DNA from: Autumnicola musiva
GTDB taxonomy: Bacteria > Bacteroidota > Bacteroidia > Flavobacteriales > Flavobacteriaceae
Direction: 5' to 3'
Length of the DNA stretch: 64,000 bases
Assembly (NCBI RefSeq): GCF_031846585.1
Contig: NZ_JAVRHK010000005.1
Coordinates: 124,001-188,000, forward strand
Shown here: piece by piece, positions 1 through 8,785 of the stretch
Layout: every line of letters begins with the position of its first letter
Numbering within the stretch: position 1 is the first letter of the stretch
Notes under the pieces: model-generated
Seen by the model: only the letters and a program-made list of their open reading frames with translations
The model's database searches: none
Told to the model about the DNA's origin: nothing
Position numbers and translations under genes: made by a program

Positions 1-603
1 GGCTTCAGCAGCAATAGGCACCCCATCGGTCGCGCTCCAGTCTGTTCCATATCCACTTGCCGCGAGAAAATTTCCAACTACGTATAATTTTGGAAGGTCC
101 TCATCTTCCTCACCTTCAGCTTCAGGAAGGGTAATGTTTAAGACAACAGGTCCTGATATTTGTTCCAGGGTGTTCCCTCCATTGTTACCGGCATAAGCCC
201 GCACCCTAAAGTAAATGATTCCCGTGCTAGGTTCTGGTGTGGTAGGATCATTATCTAAACCTGCATCCTCGGCCAGGTCTCTTAAAGTCGCAACATTTAC
301 AGCCATATTATTCTCCCTTGTGGTACCGGCAACGATAAAATCTTCAAAAGATTCGCTGGCAGAACCCTGAACTTCATAAGTAACTGTTGTAGGAGTGCTA
401 AAATCTACATCGTTCCATACAAATCTTTCAGCCACATTATCATTCGTTGCCGCTGTTAATACGTAATTGTTTGCTACTGAACTTGTAAAGGCAATTCCTT
501 CAGTGTCGGGTTGTGCAACAAACACCACATCATCATCACTTGAACAGGCATTAATACCTGCAAAGGAGACTATCGCTAATAAGAAAATAGAAAGCTTCTT
601 CAT
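1..603 (-). CDS. susE: SusE-like outer membrane lipoprotein, 3' end beyond window (partial)
   Basis: The minus-strand frame is open from the ATG at 603 to the window edge, 201 codons with no stop, so only the N-terminal part is seen. It starts with a lipoprotein signal (MKKLSIFLLAIVSFAGINAC, lipid-anchored Cys20) followed by SSDDD; an acidic stretch after the Cys is the usual surface-export signal in Bacteroidota. The following part has the SusE N-terminal pattern (Ig-like strands around TYEVQGSASESFEDF), then the start of a starch-binding-like module (LYVVGNFLAASGYGTDW). SusE proteins sit on the cell surface and bind maltooligosaccharides next to the SusCD transporter. The gene lies 16 bp after susD in the same direction, so it is cotranscribed. 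The glycan specificity cannot be read from this fragment. Confidence 0.85.
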   Translation of the reverse strand, partial: MKKLSIFLLAIVSFAGINACSSDDDVVFVAQPDTEGIAFTSSVANNYVLTAATNDNVAERFVWNDVDFSTPTTVTYEVQGSASESFEDFIVAGTTRENNMAVNVATLRDLAEDAGLDNDPTTPEPSTGIIYFRVRAYAGNNGGNTLEQISGPVVLNITLPEAEGEEDEDLPKLYVVGNFLAASGYGTDWSATDGVPIAAEA

Positions 604-619
604 TTTGTTTTTTTTAAAA

Positions 620-2215
620 TTAATATCCGGGATTTTGGGTTAAGTTGGTGTTCACACCTAGATCTGATGCCGGGATTGGCATTAGATTTCTAAAAGACTC
701 AGTAGTAGTTCCCTGTGGAACTCCGCCCTTGTAGGGCCAGATTCCATTTTCTGAAAACCTGTTAAACCTGATAAGGTCAGTCCTTCGGTGCGCTTCCCAG
801 TACAATTCACGGGCACGTTCGTTGATAATAAAATCCAGGGTCAAATCTGCCGCTGAAATATTTTGGCTTTCATCATCATAAGTGCGCTCCCTAAGAAGGT
901 TTATATATGCAACGGCATTATCTATACTTCCACCACCTCCGCGGAGATTAGCTTCAGCATACATCAGGTAGGCATCTCCAAGACGAAATAGAGGAAAATC
1001 GGTATCCGGAAATTCACCGGTAGAATCAGATCCCTGCTCCCCGTTTGTATCTATATTTTTGAATTTGGTTACCGCATAGCCTTCGGTAAAGCTACCAATA
1101 TCATTAATTTCTTTGGATTGACCTTCCGTAAAGAACAAAGCACGGTTATCTTCAGCGTCTGCGCCATCAGAAAACTTATCTACCAGGGAAGATGTTGTTC
1201 TTAGTCCAGCCCAACCGCTGTTTACGCCATAGTTTCCCGGATCCATATCTCCTCCTATGGCTGCATGAATTATAAAGGCCATTCCTCCATAGGATTGGGT
1301 ATTTTGCCCATCAAAAGCAATGGGAAATATAATTTCATTTTGGGCGCCGTTAGTATTATTATCTGCAAGGAACAATCTCTCGTAATCGTCGACAAGTTGA
1401 TAATTAGCATTGATCACCTTTTCGGTATAAGTTATTGCTTCGCTATACCGATCTTCACCTATATAAACTTCTGCGTTTAGATATAACTTGGACAATAACA
1501 TCCATAATGCTCCCTGGTCTGCCCGGGCATATTCATTCTGACCTGCAGCAATAAGATCATCTTCAATATCCAGCAGCTCCGTTTCAATAAAATCGAATAG
1601 TTCTGCTCGCTCAATTTGCTCCGGAAGGTATGCTCCAATAGGATCCTCTTCAGTAACAAATGGAGGATTTCCAAAGAGGTCCAAAGCATGGTAGTAACTG
1701 AGAGCTCTTAAAAACCTTGCTTCAGCACGGTATGTTTCAATATTGGCTCTCATATCTTCATTCACTCCCCTGGAATCCAAAAGCGCAGGAGTAGTTTGTC
1801 TTAAAAATTCATTGGTAAGTCCTACCTGATACAATAATCTGGAATACATTGTCCTGATGAAAGGATTTCCCGATGTCCAGTTTTGCGCGTGTAAATCGCG
1901 AATACCTTCATCATTCCAACCAATAACCGCCTCATCTGTGGTTAATTCCTGCATAGACCAGTACAGCCTCAAATATTGAGAAAAGCCTTCATCCAGACCC
2001 GCAAGATCGGGATTACCTGCCGGTCCCTCCTGACCGCTAACAGCCAGACCTGCATATAATTTTGCAAGGAATTGTTTGTACGCTGCCGGATCTTCAAAAA
2101 CCGACTCTGCAGATTCCCGGTTATCCTCCGGCTGCAAATCCAATTCATCTTCGCAGGACCAAATTATGGCAAGGCCAAAAATGGTCAGGAAAACTATTTT
2201 AAATTTATTATACAT
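620..2215 (-). CDS. susD: RagB/SusD family nutrient-uptake outer membrane lipoprotein
   Basis: 531 residues, normal for SusD. The signal peptide ends in a lipobox with Cys21 followed by EDE, fitting a surface-exposed lipoprotein. The N-terminal SusD-like region (about 25-215) has the TPR-type helices typical of the family (ETYRAEARFLRALSYYHALD). The C-terminal region ends with the family-typical segment near FIINERARELYWEAHRRTDL and RFNRF, followed by the IPASDL-type end. SusD forms the lid of the SusC channel and captures oligosaccharides for TonB-driven import. It lies 22 bp downstream of susC and just upstream of susE. The order C-D-E and the SusR-type regulator upstream suggest an alpha-glucan substrate, but this is inference. 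Confidence 0.95.
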   Translation of the reverse strand: MYNKFKIVFLTIFGLAIIWSCEDELDLQPEDNRESAESVFEDPAAYKQFLAKLYAGLAVSGQEGPAGNPDLAGLDEGFSQYLRLYWSMQELTTDEAVIGWNDEGIRDLHAQNWTSGNPFIRTMYSRLLYQVGLTNEFLRQTTPALLDSRGVNEDMRANIETYRAEARFLRALSYYHALDLFGNPPFVTEEDPIGAYLPEQIERAELFDFIETELLDIEDDLIAAGQNEYARADQGALWMLLSKLYLNAEVYIGEDRYSEAITYTEKVINANYQLVDDYERLFLADNNTNGAQNEIIFPIAFDGQNTQSYGGMAFIIHAAIGGDMDPGNYGVNSGWAGLRTTSSLVDKFSDGADAEDNRALFFTEGQSKEINDIGSFTEGYAVTKFKNIDTNGEQGSDSTGEFPDTDFPLFRLGDAYLMYAEANLRGGGGSIDNAVAYINLLRERTYDDESQNISAADLTLDFIINERARELYWEAHRRTDLIRFNRFSENGIWPYKGGVPQGTTTESFRNLMPIPASDLGVNTNLTQNPGY

Positions 2216-2237
2216 AGCTGTAAGTTATTTTTTGATA

Positions 2238-5186
2238 TTATTTAAACTGAAAATTGAAACCAAGCACAAAACTTCTTGATCTTGGATAGAAATTGTTATC
2301 TATTCCGTTAGGGATTTCCGGGTCCAGACCTTCGTATTCGGTTATAGTCAGAACGTTTGTAGCTGTTAAGGAAGCCCGTACGTCTATTTTATTCCCCGGA
2401 ATAAAATAGCCCAAAGAAATATTATCCAATTTCACAAAATCGGCACTTCTGATGTAGTAATCTGAAAAGAACTGACTGTTTTGGAAATTGCTTTCCAAAA
2501 CATTCGCGTTCAGGTTAGCATAGTAATCTTGTGGGGTTACCGTTCCTGCTGTAATAAAGCCATTACTGGACTGGGCATTGTTGTACACATAATTCCCGAA
2601 ACTTCCGCGGAAGGTAAAACTGAAGTCGAAATTCTTATAATTTATGGTATTGGTAAAACCCATGAAATAATCGGGAGAAGCTTTTTTGTACGGCTGCTTA
2701 TCCGCTTCGTTAATTTCATTATCACCGTTTACATCTACATATGCTCCTTCAATTGGCTGGCCTGCTTCGTTATAAACCTGCCTAAAGACGAAGAAAGTTG
2801 TTGGATCATAGCCGGCTTTCCAGAGTTGAATATTATTTCCAACACCCCCGCTAATACCTCCCTGAGGGATAAAGAAATTAGGATCGTTTCCTAAAGAAAG
2901 TGTTGTAATCTCAAGGTCCTGAAAAGTAATATTGTAATTCACGTCCCAGTTAAAATTTTCCGATCTTACCAGGGATCCATTTAAAGCCACTTCAATACCT
3001 TTACTAACTGTCTCACCAACATTAGTCACCAACAGGTCAGAAAGGTTGGCACCGGCAGGCACCGGTACAGTAGCCAGCAAATCTTTGGTCTCCCGGTAAT
3101 ATCCATCTACACTACCGCTTAGTCTATTATCCAAAAATCCGAAGTCTATCCCTGCATTAAAAGTTTGCAGCTCTTCCCATTTTAAATTCTGGTCGAATTC
3201 TTCAGGCCTCAGCGTATTATAAAACTGATTACCGAATTGGTATTGTGCCCCTGAAATACTTGGGGTGTAAATACCTGCATAACCATAATTAGGTCCAATT
3301 TCCTGATTACCGGTTACTCCATAACCTGCCCTTAGCTTAAGCTGGTTTAAAATTCCCGAATCCCGCAAAAAATTCTCTTCGTGAATCTTCCACCCGATAG
3401 ATGCTGAAGGGAAGCTACTCCACCTGTTATCCTCTGAAAATCTTGAAGAACCATCTCTTCTGTAGCTTGCTGAAAGAAGATATTTATTGGCAATATCAAA
3501 ACTTGCTCTTGCAAAATAAGACTCCAGGGAATTTCTGTTTACGTCAAAAGTTTCGGTTATATTATCATTAGGATTGCTCCTTGTACGATTTTCTATAAAA
3601 AATTCCTGATAAGAATGTCCTGCCGTTAAGTCTATCTCGGTATCAAGAGCTTCTACTTCATCTTTATAGTTAAAATAGAAGTCAAGCAAAACATTCCGGT
3701 TAATTCCGGAATAAACTTCTTCATACGGAGCTTCAACATTTGTTACCGCCGCAGAGTTAAATGGCCTTCTATTGTGACCTTCATTTTCAGCATAATCAAA
3801 ACCGGCATTGGCATTAAACTTTAGTTCCTTAAGAAATGGAAAACGATATTCCACGTTAAAATTGGTAATATTTCTCTTCGTCTCGCCCTCTGCATCGTTT
3901 TGTAACAATAATGCCAATGGATTTCTGGTGGCCTGGTTTAAAGGCACTATTTCCCCTTCACTGTTTACCCTGCTAAACTCATAAAATCCTCCAAATGGAA
4001 GAGAGTTATCATATACGGGTTGTGTAGGATCAAAAGCAACTGCTGCACCTATTGCACCCTCATCGGCAAAATCATTTGCATCTATAATTCCTTTTGAAGT
4101 AAGGCTAAGCTTCAGGCTGTTATCAAATAAATCCTGATTCAAGGCAATGTTTAGTGCATTACGCTCATACAAATCGGTTTTCAACACCCCTGTTTGCCGT
4201 GTATGGTTATAATTCACCCGATAAGTAAAATTATCGAACCCCTGGGTTACAGTAAGGTTGTTAATGGTTCCTACCGAAGTTTGATAAATCTGGTCCTGCC
4301 AGTCGGTGTTGTTATTTCCTAATAAAGAAGGATCTGTACCCGGTTCATTTTGAATAAGATTACGGAACTGCTCTGCATTTAGATTATCAATTTTATTGGT
4401 ATTACTTCCTACAGAAGCCTTAATATCATAATCTATTCTTAAATCAGCATTTTTCTTTCCGGATTTAGTGGTAATCAAAATCACACCATTGGAAGCACGT
4501 GACCCGTAAATTGAAGTAGCTGCTGCGTCTTTTAAAACCACAAAATCTTCAATTTCGTTGGGGTTAATAGAATTTAATTGGTTTCTAACGCCCTGCACAC
4601 CCCGCTGGTCCAGCGGAATCCCGTCTACAACAATTAAAGGAGAGTTATTTCCCGATAATGAAGAACCACCACGAATCCTAATTTCACCGCCACCTCCCGG
4701 AGCACCTCCACTGGAGGTAATACGAACCCCCGCAGATTTACCTGAAATAAGTTGCTCGGGTGAAACTACAGCCCCCTGGTTGAATTCATCTGGAGAAATC
4801 TTCTCCACAGCTCCGGTAGCATCCTGTTCTGTTGTTGCACCATAACCAATTAATACCACCTCATCCAGTGTAGCCTGGTCTTCTTCCAGTTGCACATCTA
4901 AAGTAGATTGTCCCTCATAAGGAATTTCTTCGGTAGCAAAACCAAGAAAAGAAAAAGCAAGAACATCACCTTCAGCTACATCTTCAATAGTATAATTTCC
5001 ATCAAAATCTGTAGTAGTACCATTACTGGTTCCCTGTACTACCACATTTACTCCCGGGACAGGAAGTCCTGTGGCACTTTCTGTTACCACCCCGCTTACC
5101 ACATTTTGGGCAAAAAAGCTTATTGGCAGCATAAAAAGCAACAGCCATAAACTATTTAATAATTTTCTCATAAATTTCCTATTCAT
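2238..5186 (-). CDS. susC: SusC/RagA family TonB-linked outer membrane receptor
   Basis: 982 residues. Signal peptide, then a carboxypeptidase-D regulatory-like domain (about 27-115, SGVVTESATGLPVPGVNVVV), then a TonB plug domain (about 120-240, with SPLIVVDGIPL and DAAATSIYGSRASNGVILI), then a long beta-barrel ending in an aromatic residue-containing strand (VLGFNFQFK). It is the outer-membrane channel that imports glycan oligomers with SusD, powered by TonB-ExbBD. Two in-frame ATGs, 5186 and 5171, are possible; the second gives a more standard signal peptide (MRKLLNSLWLLLFMLPISFF). First gene of the susCDE transcript. A LacI-type palindrome lies about 50 bp upstream. Confidence 0.96.
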   Translation of the reverse strand: MNRKFMRKLLNSLWLLLFMLPISFFAQNVVSGVVTESATGLPVPGVNVVVQGTSNGTTTDFDGNYTIEDVAEGDVLAFSFLGFATEEIPYEGQSTLDVQLEEDQATLDEVVLIGYGATTEQDATGAVEKISPDEFNQGAVVSPEQLISGKSAGVRITSSGGAPGGGGEIRIRGGSSLSGNNSPLIVVDGIPLDQRGVQGVRNQLNSINPNEIEDFVVLKDAAATSIYGSRASNGVILITTKSGKKNADLRIDYDIKASVGSNTNKIDNLNAEQFRNLIQNEPGTDPSLLGNNNTDWQDQIYQTSVGTINNLTVTQGFDNFTYRVNYNHTRQTGVLKTDLYERNALNIALNQDLFDNSLKLSLTSKGIIDANDFADEGAIGAAVAFDPTQPVYDNSLPFGGFYEFSRVNSEGEIVPLNQATRNPLALLLQNDAEGETKRNITNFNVEYRFPFLKELKFNANAGFDYAENEGHNRRPFNSAAVTNVEAPYEEVYSGINRNVLLDFYFNYKDEVEALDTEIDLTAGHSYQEFFIENRTRSNPNDNITETFDVNRNSLESYFARASFDIANKYLLSASYRRDGSSRFSEDNRWSSFPSASIGWKIHEENFLRDSGILNQLKLRAGYGVTGNQEIGPNYGYAGIYTPSISGAQYQFGNQFYNTLRPEEFDQNLKWEELQTFNAGIDFGFLDNRLSGSVDGYYRETKDLLATVPVPAGANLSDLLVTNVGETVSKGIEVALNGSLVRSENFNWDVNYNITFQDLEITTLSLGNDPNFFIPQGGISGGVGNNIQLWKAGYDPTTFFVFRQVYNEAGQPIEGAYVDVNGDNEINEADKQPYKKASPDYFMGFTNTINYKNFDFSFTFRGSFGNYVYNNAQSSNGFITAGTVTPQDYYANLNANVLESNFQNSQFFSDYYIRSADFVKLDNISLGYFIPGNKIDVRASLTATNVLTITEYEGLDPEIPNGIDNNFYPRSRSFVLGFNFQFK

Positions 5187-5494
5187 TTAATAATTTTGAC
5201 TTTAATTTTTACTCTTTCCCACAGTTTTTAAGCTGAAAACGTTTTCGCTTACCAGATAAACTTATCCGTAAATAATACTTATTTAGCTTTCAAAAGCGGG
5301 TAAGAAGTATCTGAATTGATCGATAATTCACAGACACTACAAAATTGAAGAAATTAAGAGCTGTAATAACTTTTTAGGAATTTCATATAGAAAATAAAGA
5401 GGTGAATTAGACACTAAAACACTATAATACAATAGTTTATGCAATAAAAAACAACCTCTTATATATAGAAAATAATATGGTAAAAATGGTGATT
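5187..5494. other. Intergenic region between the SusR-type regulator and susC
   Basis: 308 bp without a gene. It holds the LacI-type palindrome at 5235-5246 and presumably the susC promoter. A 7-bp inverted repeat, AAGAGGT/ACCTCTT, with a wide loop (about 5396-5402 and 5454-5460) lies just after the regulator stop and might contribute to its 3' end, but it has no clear U-tract. I see no open frame or RNA gene in it. Confidence 0.5.
5235..5246. promoter_or_regulatory. LacI/GalR-type operator-like palindrome upstream of susC
   Basis: GAAAACGTTTTC is a perfect 12-bp palindrome with the central CG and A/T flanks that LacI/GalR-family repressors bind. It lies 48 bp upstream of the susC start at 5186. 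A weak minus-strand -7-like element, TAAGTTTA (5257-5264), sits just upstream, so the palindrome would overlap the transcription start. GATAA/TTATC (5255-5266) makes a second small inverted repeat beside it. No lacI gene is inside this window. Family knowledge: flavobacterial maltose loci are often controlled by LacI-type regulators; the link here is inference. Confidence 0.5.
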
Positions 5495-7225
5495 TTAAAG
5501 CTTAAGACGGGTATTATTGAGAAGCATCTGGTCAAAATCCTTCTTATCAAGGAAAGATTTATTCCTGATTTTTGTCTTATATGTGTATATGGAATTTACA
5601 GAATAGCCTAAAATTTGCGCAATAATTTCGTTATGCGTAACTCCTAATCTAATCAATGCAAAAATGCGCAACTCCTTATTCAGGATTTGCCCCTCCTTCA
5701 TTTCTATTTTTTCTTCATCTTTTAGAAGGGAATTAAATTCTTCTATGAAATTTGGAAACAATTTTATAAAGGCTTCATCAAAATCCTGAAGTAATTTCTT
5801 TTTCTCCCGCTTTAGGTCGTAACTTTTAACGAGATATTTTATTCCGTTGAGGTTTTCTTTTTTCAGGTTTTCCTCAATCCGCGTTTTAAACTCTTTAAAT
5901 TTTTCAAAAATATCGGCATCCTGAGTAAAGAAAAAGCCGATATACTCTTCTTTAATTTTATTCGCTTCCAGTAATTGATTATTAACACTATTCAGCTCTT
6001 CATTTTTAAGGTTTATTTCTTCATTCACATGAATTACCTGCTCATTCTTTACCTGAAGGGCATGATGTGCTTCCACAAGTGCCTTTCGTGCTCTTTTTAA
6101 CCGCCTCACCTGGGAATAAGTGATAATTGCGAGTATCAACACAAAAATCAGCAAAATGGAAAGCATAATATTTTGCCTGTACAACCGTTGCCTTTGTGAT
6201 TCTACCTGCTCAATAATTTGTTCCTCAATTAGCGGCAGTATAGCACCAACCCTGATTTTACGCTGTTGTGCACCGTAACTTTCCGCATCCTGATTGGCTT
6301 TTTTTATAAATTCCGAAGCGAGTTTAATTTCTCCTTCTTTAAAAAGAAATTCTGCCAGGCGAATCATTGCCAGGTTTTCTTTTGCTGATGATTTTATATC
6401 TGCGATTGAAGCCCGAGACAAATGAAATATAGCCTTTTCTTCATTGTCCATTTTTGCATAAATATCTCCAAGAACCGAATTTATCACTGCCTGGGCCCTT
6501 ATATTTTGATTTTTTTCCAATAGCGGAAGCAAACCTTCCAATGCTTCCTCTAATCTGGAGTTTTTATATTTCAGGTAACCCTCCAGCATGATATAATCCC
6601 ATGTACCGGGTTGTGCAAGAGAAAGTGCTTTTTGATGGTAATCTTCTGCTGTCTCTTCGTAACGCCGGGAAAAATAAGAGATGCTGCTATATTCTGCCAT
6701 ATCGGTATAGCATCTTCCCAACAAGCCAAAATAGGTAAACCTGGTAGTTTCCGGAAGGTCATCAAGTGCAACTGTGTCCAGATATCCCAGAGCTTCCCTA
6801 AACATTCCTGCAGAAACACAAACATTGGCAAGATCAAGTGTAGTCTCTGCCTGCAAGCGTTTGCCACCCAGTTCTCCTGCGAGTTCCCTGCTTATAAGTG
6901 CATATTTGAATGCTGAATCCTGTTTGAAAATTCGGTATTCATAAAATAAAGCCCGGTTGAGATCAAACCGCTGCTGGAGTTCAATGGCTGTCTGCTCCTT
7001 CAGCTCCACTTTAAGTTCATTAATACGCTGCATTTTGGCCGCATCATATTCAGAAGTATTTTCTATTGCCTTCAGGAGTTCCTGGAGCACCTCTCTTTCC
7101 TGCCCAACAACTCCTGTTGAATTTAGAAATACAAAGAGAAAACAGACAATTTTAAAGAAAAGGGGCGGAGATTTTTTCCAGTATTGCCGTGATAAGAAAA
7201 AGAAAAACTGCTTTATTTGGTACAT
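5495..7225 (-). CDS. SusR-like membrane-anchored TPR regulator (DUF6377 type)
   Basis: 576 residues. N-terminal signal or membrane segment (about 17-41), a region of TPR-like helices (about 60-330), one strong transmembrane segment (about 345-367, MLSILLIFVLILAIITYSQ), a coiled coil rich in Glu/Asn/Leu (about 375-425), then a cytoplasmic C-terminal part whose end (RIFALIRLGVTHNEIIAQIL and following SVNSIYTYKTKIRNKS) resembles a LuxR-type helix-turn-helix. This layout matches DUF6377/SusR proteins, which sense the imported glycan and switch on the adjacent sus genes. It is on the same strand and directly upstream of susCDE, as in the Bacteroides Sus locus. A good promoter lies at 7291-7322. 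DNA binding from the membrane is inferred. Confidence 0.85.
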   Translation of the reverse strand: MYQIKQFFFFLSRQYWKKSPPLFFKIVCFLFVFLNSTGVVGQEREVLQELLKAIENTSEYDAAKMQRINELKVELKEQTAIELQQRFDLNRALFYEYRIFKQDSAFKYALISRELAGELGGKRLQAETTLDLANVCVSAGMFREALGYLDTVALDDLPETTRFTYFGLLGRCYTDMAEYSSISYFSRRYEETAEDYHQKALSLAQPGTWDYIMLEGYLKYKNSRLEEALEGLLPLLEKNQNIRAQAVINSVLGDIYAKMDNEEKAIFHLSRASIADIKSSAKENLAMIRLAEFLFKEGEIKLASEFIKKANQDAESYGAQQRKIRVGAILPLIEEQIIEQVESQRQRLYRQNIMLSILLIFVLILAIITYSQVRRLKRARKALVEAHHALQVKNEQVIHVNEEINLKNEELNSVNNQLLEANKIKEEYIGFFFTQDADIFEKFKEFKTRIEENLKKENLNGIKYLVKSYDLKREKKKLLQDFDEAFIKLFPNFIEEFNSLLKDEEKIEMKEGQILNKELRIFALIRLGVTHNEIIAQILGYSVNSIYTYKTKIRNKSFLDKKDFDQMLLNNTRLKL

Positions 7226-7512
7226 GCTAAAAAGTAGAAAAAAGAAAAAATATGGCTGATAGGGGTTATAGTCAATTCTTCAATTATGTGCAAAATTAGG
7301 ATTATTTTCTATAAACTTTAAAATTGGCTTAAATATGATATCAGCATCTCAGCATCTTCTGTTAAAAAATATTAGTTAAAAATTCTGATATTCAACAAAT
7401 AAGTATTTGGAGTTGTAGGTGGCTTTCCTGCTTGCCTTCTTCTCTTACCTCCTATAAATTTCCCTTTGTGAGTAATTGGATATAAATGAGAACCCAAATT
7501 TTCTTAGGCTAA
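7226..7512. other. Gene-free stretch upstream of the regulator and TolC remnant
   Basis: Holds the regulator's promoter (7291-7322). Between about 7320 and 7500 I see no open frame with family-like content. The in-frame stops at 7483 and 7510 cut off any upstream continuation of the TolC-like frame that begins at 7513. Confidence 0.5.
7291..7322 (-). promoter_or_regulatory. Bacteroidota-type promoter for the SusR-like regulator
   Basis: Read on the minus strand: TTTA (7319-7322), a 20-bp spacer, then TAATTTTG (7291-7298), which matches the TAnnTTTG -7 consensus exactly and the TTTG -33 element at three of four bases. The predicted transcript has a leader of roughly 60 nt before the start at 7225. 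Confidence 0.5.
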
Positions 7513-7743
7513 CTGAACGATCTGGAGAAAAGTTATCTTCTGAAGGAGGAAGAAGTTGAGGCTTTAAATCATTTAATTAGGATTTCCAATAATCTCTTCA
7601 GGTCTGCCAGAGCAGATTATATGGAAGTTTTGCTCACTCAACGTGATGCTTTAGAATCAAAATTTGATCTTATAGAAACCAAAATGCACCAATTGAATGC
7701 CGTGGTAAATATGTACCAGGCACTGGGCGGCGGCTGGAATTAA
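7513..7743 (+). pseudogene. Remnant (C-terminal end) of a TolC/CusC-type outer membrane efflux channel
   Basis: The frame 7513-7740, stop TAA at 7741-7743, encodes 76 residues with no proper start and a stop at 7510-7512. The sequence is a well-preserved end of an RND-efflux outer membrane channel: LNDLEKSYLLKEEEVEALN, then NLFRSARADYMEVLLTQRDA, then NAVVNMYQALGGGWN. The ARADYxEVLLTQRDAL and YxALGGGW motifs are typical of the last helix pair and C-terminus of the TolC/NodT family, which is normally about 450-480 residues. About five sixths of the gene is missing, and no RND pump or membrane-fusion gene is nearby. It is followed by an intact terminator at 7770-7803. Best explained as a recent deletion remnant. 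Confidence 0.8.
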
Positions 7744-7769
7744 AATTTTCTTTATTGTTTGAGTTGCCT

Positions 7770-7803
7770 AACCCTCAAAATCCACGGATTTTGAGGGTTT
7801 TTT
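7770..7803 (+). terminator. Intrinsic terminator after the TolC remnant
   Basis: Perfect 14-bp inverted repeat AACCCTCAAAATCC / GGATTTTGAGGGTT with a 2-nt centre, followed by a T run (7798-7803). It sits 26 bp after the stop of the TolC-like remnant. Confidence 0.85.
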
Positions 7804-7811
7804 AATGAACA

Positions 7812-7857
7812 ACTCGTGGCAAGCCCGGGAATTAAGCCCTCAATGGCTAAGGATAAA
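7812..7857. repeat. REP-like dispersed palindromic element, copy 1
   Basis: The segment GGCAAGCCCGGGAATTAAGC followed by CCTCAATGGCTAAGGATAAA aligns closely with 44307-44347 (GGCAAGCCTCGGGAAATTAA, then ACCCTCAATGAGGGATTAAA). In this copy the hairpins are partly decayed. It lies in the gap between the TolC remnant and the DUF481 gene. Similar 'GTGGcaagCCAC ... ATTAAACCCTC' elements are, as I remember them, common between genes in Flavobacteriaceae. Confidence 0.5.
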
Positions 7858-7892
7858 ATTGGCCTGAAGAATCTAATCGTACTAAAATCAAT

Positions 7893-7900
7893 TAACTTTG
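7893..7900 (+). promoter_or_regulatory. -7 element for the DUF481 gene
   Basis: TAACTTTG matches the TAnnTTTG consensus exactly, 16 bp before the ATG at 7917. No good TTTG is seen 20-21 bp upstream, so only the -7 half is supported. Confidence 0.35.
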
Positions 7901-7916
7901 CTTTTAAAAAAGCAGG

Positions 7917-8681
7917 ATGATCCGCAAATTTTTATCAATACTACTATTCCTAATAATTCCAGGCCTGGGTTGGGCGCAGCTGGTGAATATTGAATCGAAA
8001 CGAATGCAGACCGACTCAATAAAGTTTGCCCTTAATGCCGATTTTTCTTTTGATTATACCAATAACGACGGTACGCAGGTAAATGAAATAGACGGAACCC
8101 TCACCACCCAGGTAAAATCAAAGGACCTTAAAAAAACTTATCTCCTGCTGGGCAATTATCAGCTAATAGATACAGATGGCAACAGCCTTCAAAAATCCTG
8201 GTTCCTGCATGGCAGGTTTAATTATAAATTTAATAACCTGCTTAGGTTGGAGTCCTTTTTACAGGGACAGTACAACGAGCTCCTGGTTGTGAAACAAAGG
8301 AACCTTGTTGGGGTTGGACTTCGGGTAAAATGGATGGACAGGAAGTACTTCAATGGATATGCGGGAAACAGCTATATGTATGAAATAGAATATAGCGATA
8401 AGGCAGAAAGTACGGAATACAACCACCGGAACAGCACGTATATTAGCCTTTCCTATTTTCCGGAATCCGGCCGCTTTTCTATAGCCAATACTTTTTACTA
8501 CCAGCCCCTTTATAAAAATTTCAAAGATTACAGATTACTGGAACAATTCAGGCTGGACATACCTCTCGCCAAGTGGTTTAAGGTTTTCGCTCTTTACAAC
8601 TATTACTTTGACAGTAAAACACCGTTAAATACCAACGAGTACACTTCAAACCTTAATATTGGTGTGGGTATTAGTTTATAA
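7917..8681 (+). CDS. DUF481 family outer membrane beta-barrel protein
   Basis: 254 residues, signal peptide ending near GLGWAQ, then alternating beta strands rich in Tyr, Phe and Asn ending in a barrel-type last strand (SNLNIGVGISL). The pattern NYQLIDTDGNSLQKSWFLHGRFNYKF is typical of the DUF481 family ('salt-induced outer membrane protein'-like). Predicted to sit in the outer membrane; the substrate or role is unknown. It is a single-gene unit: a terminator and repeat lie upstream and pcm converges from downstream. Confidence 0.8.
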   Translation: MIRKFLSILLFLIIPGLGWAQLVNIESKRMQTDSIKFALNADFSFDYTNNDGTQVNEIDGTLTTQVKSKDLKKTYLLLGNYQLIDTDGNSLQKSWFLHGRFNYKFNNLLRLESFLQGQYNELLVVKQRNLVGVGLRVKWMDRKYFNGYAGNSYMYEIEYSDKAESTEYNHRNSTYISLSYFPESGRFSIANTFYYQPLYKNFKDYRLLEQFRLDIPLAKWFKVFALYNYYFDSKTPLNTNEYTSNLNIGVGISL

Positions 8682-8785
8682 GCTTTACTGGATTCTTCTC
8701 CTGTAAATTAAAGAAATGAGAGGTTTAAGGTTTAAACTTTCAGCAAAAGTCAAGCGGTCCTCTATAAAAAATTAACACTTTATTC

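Noticed and set aside
4558..4845. Open plus-strand frame of 95 codons opposite susC
   Set aside because: It is the antisense shadow of the conserved plug domain of susC, with no family-like content or ribosome binding site.
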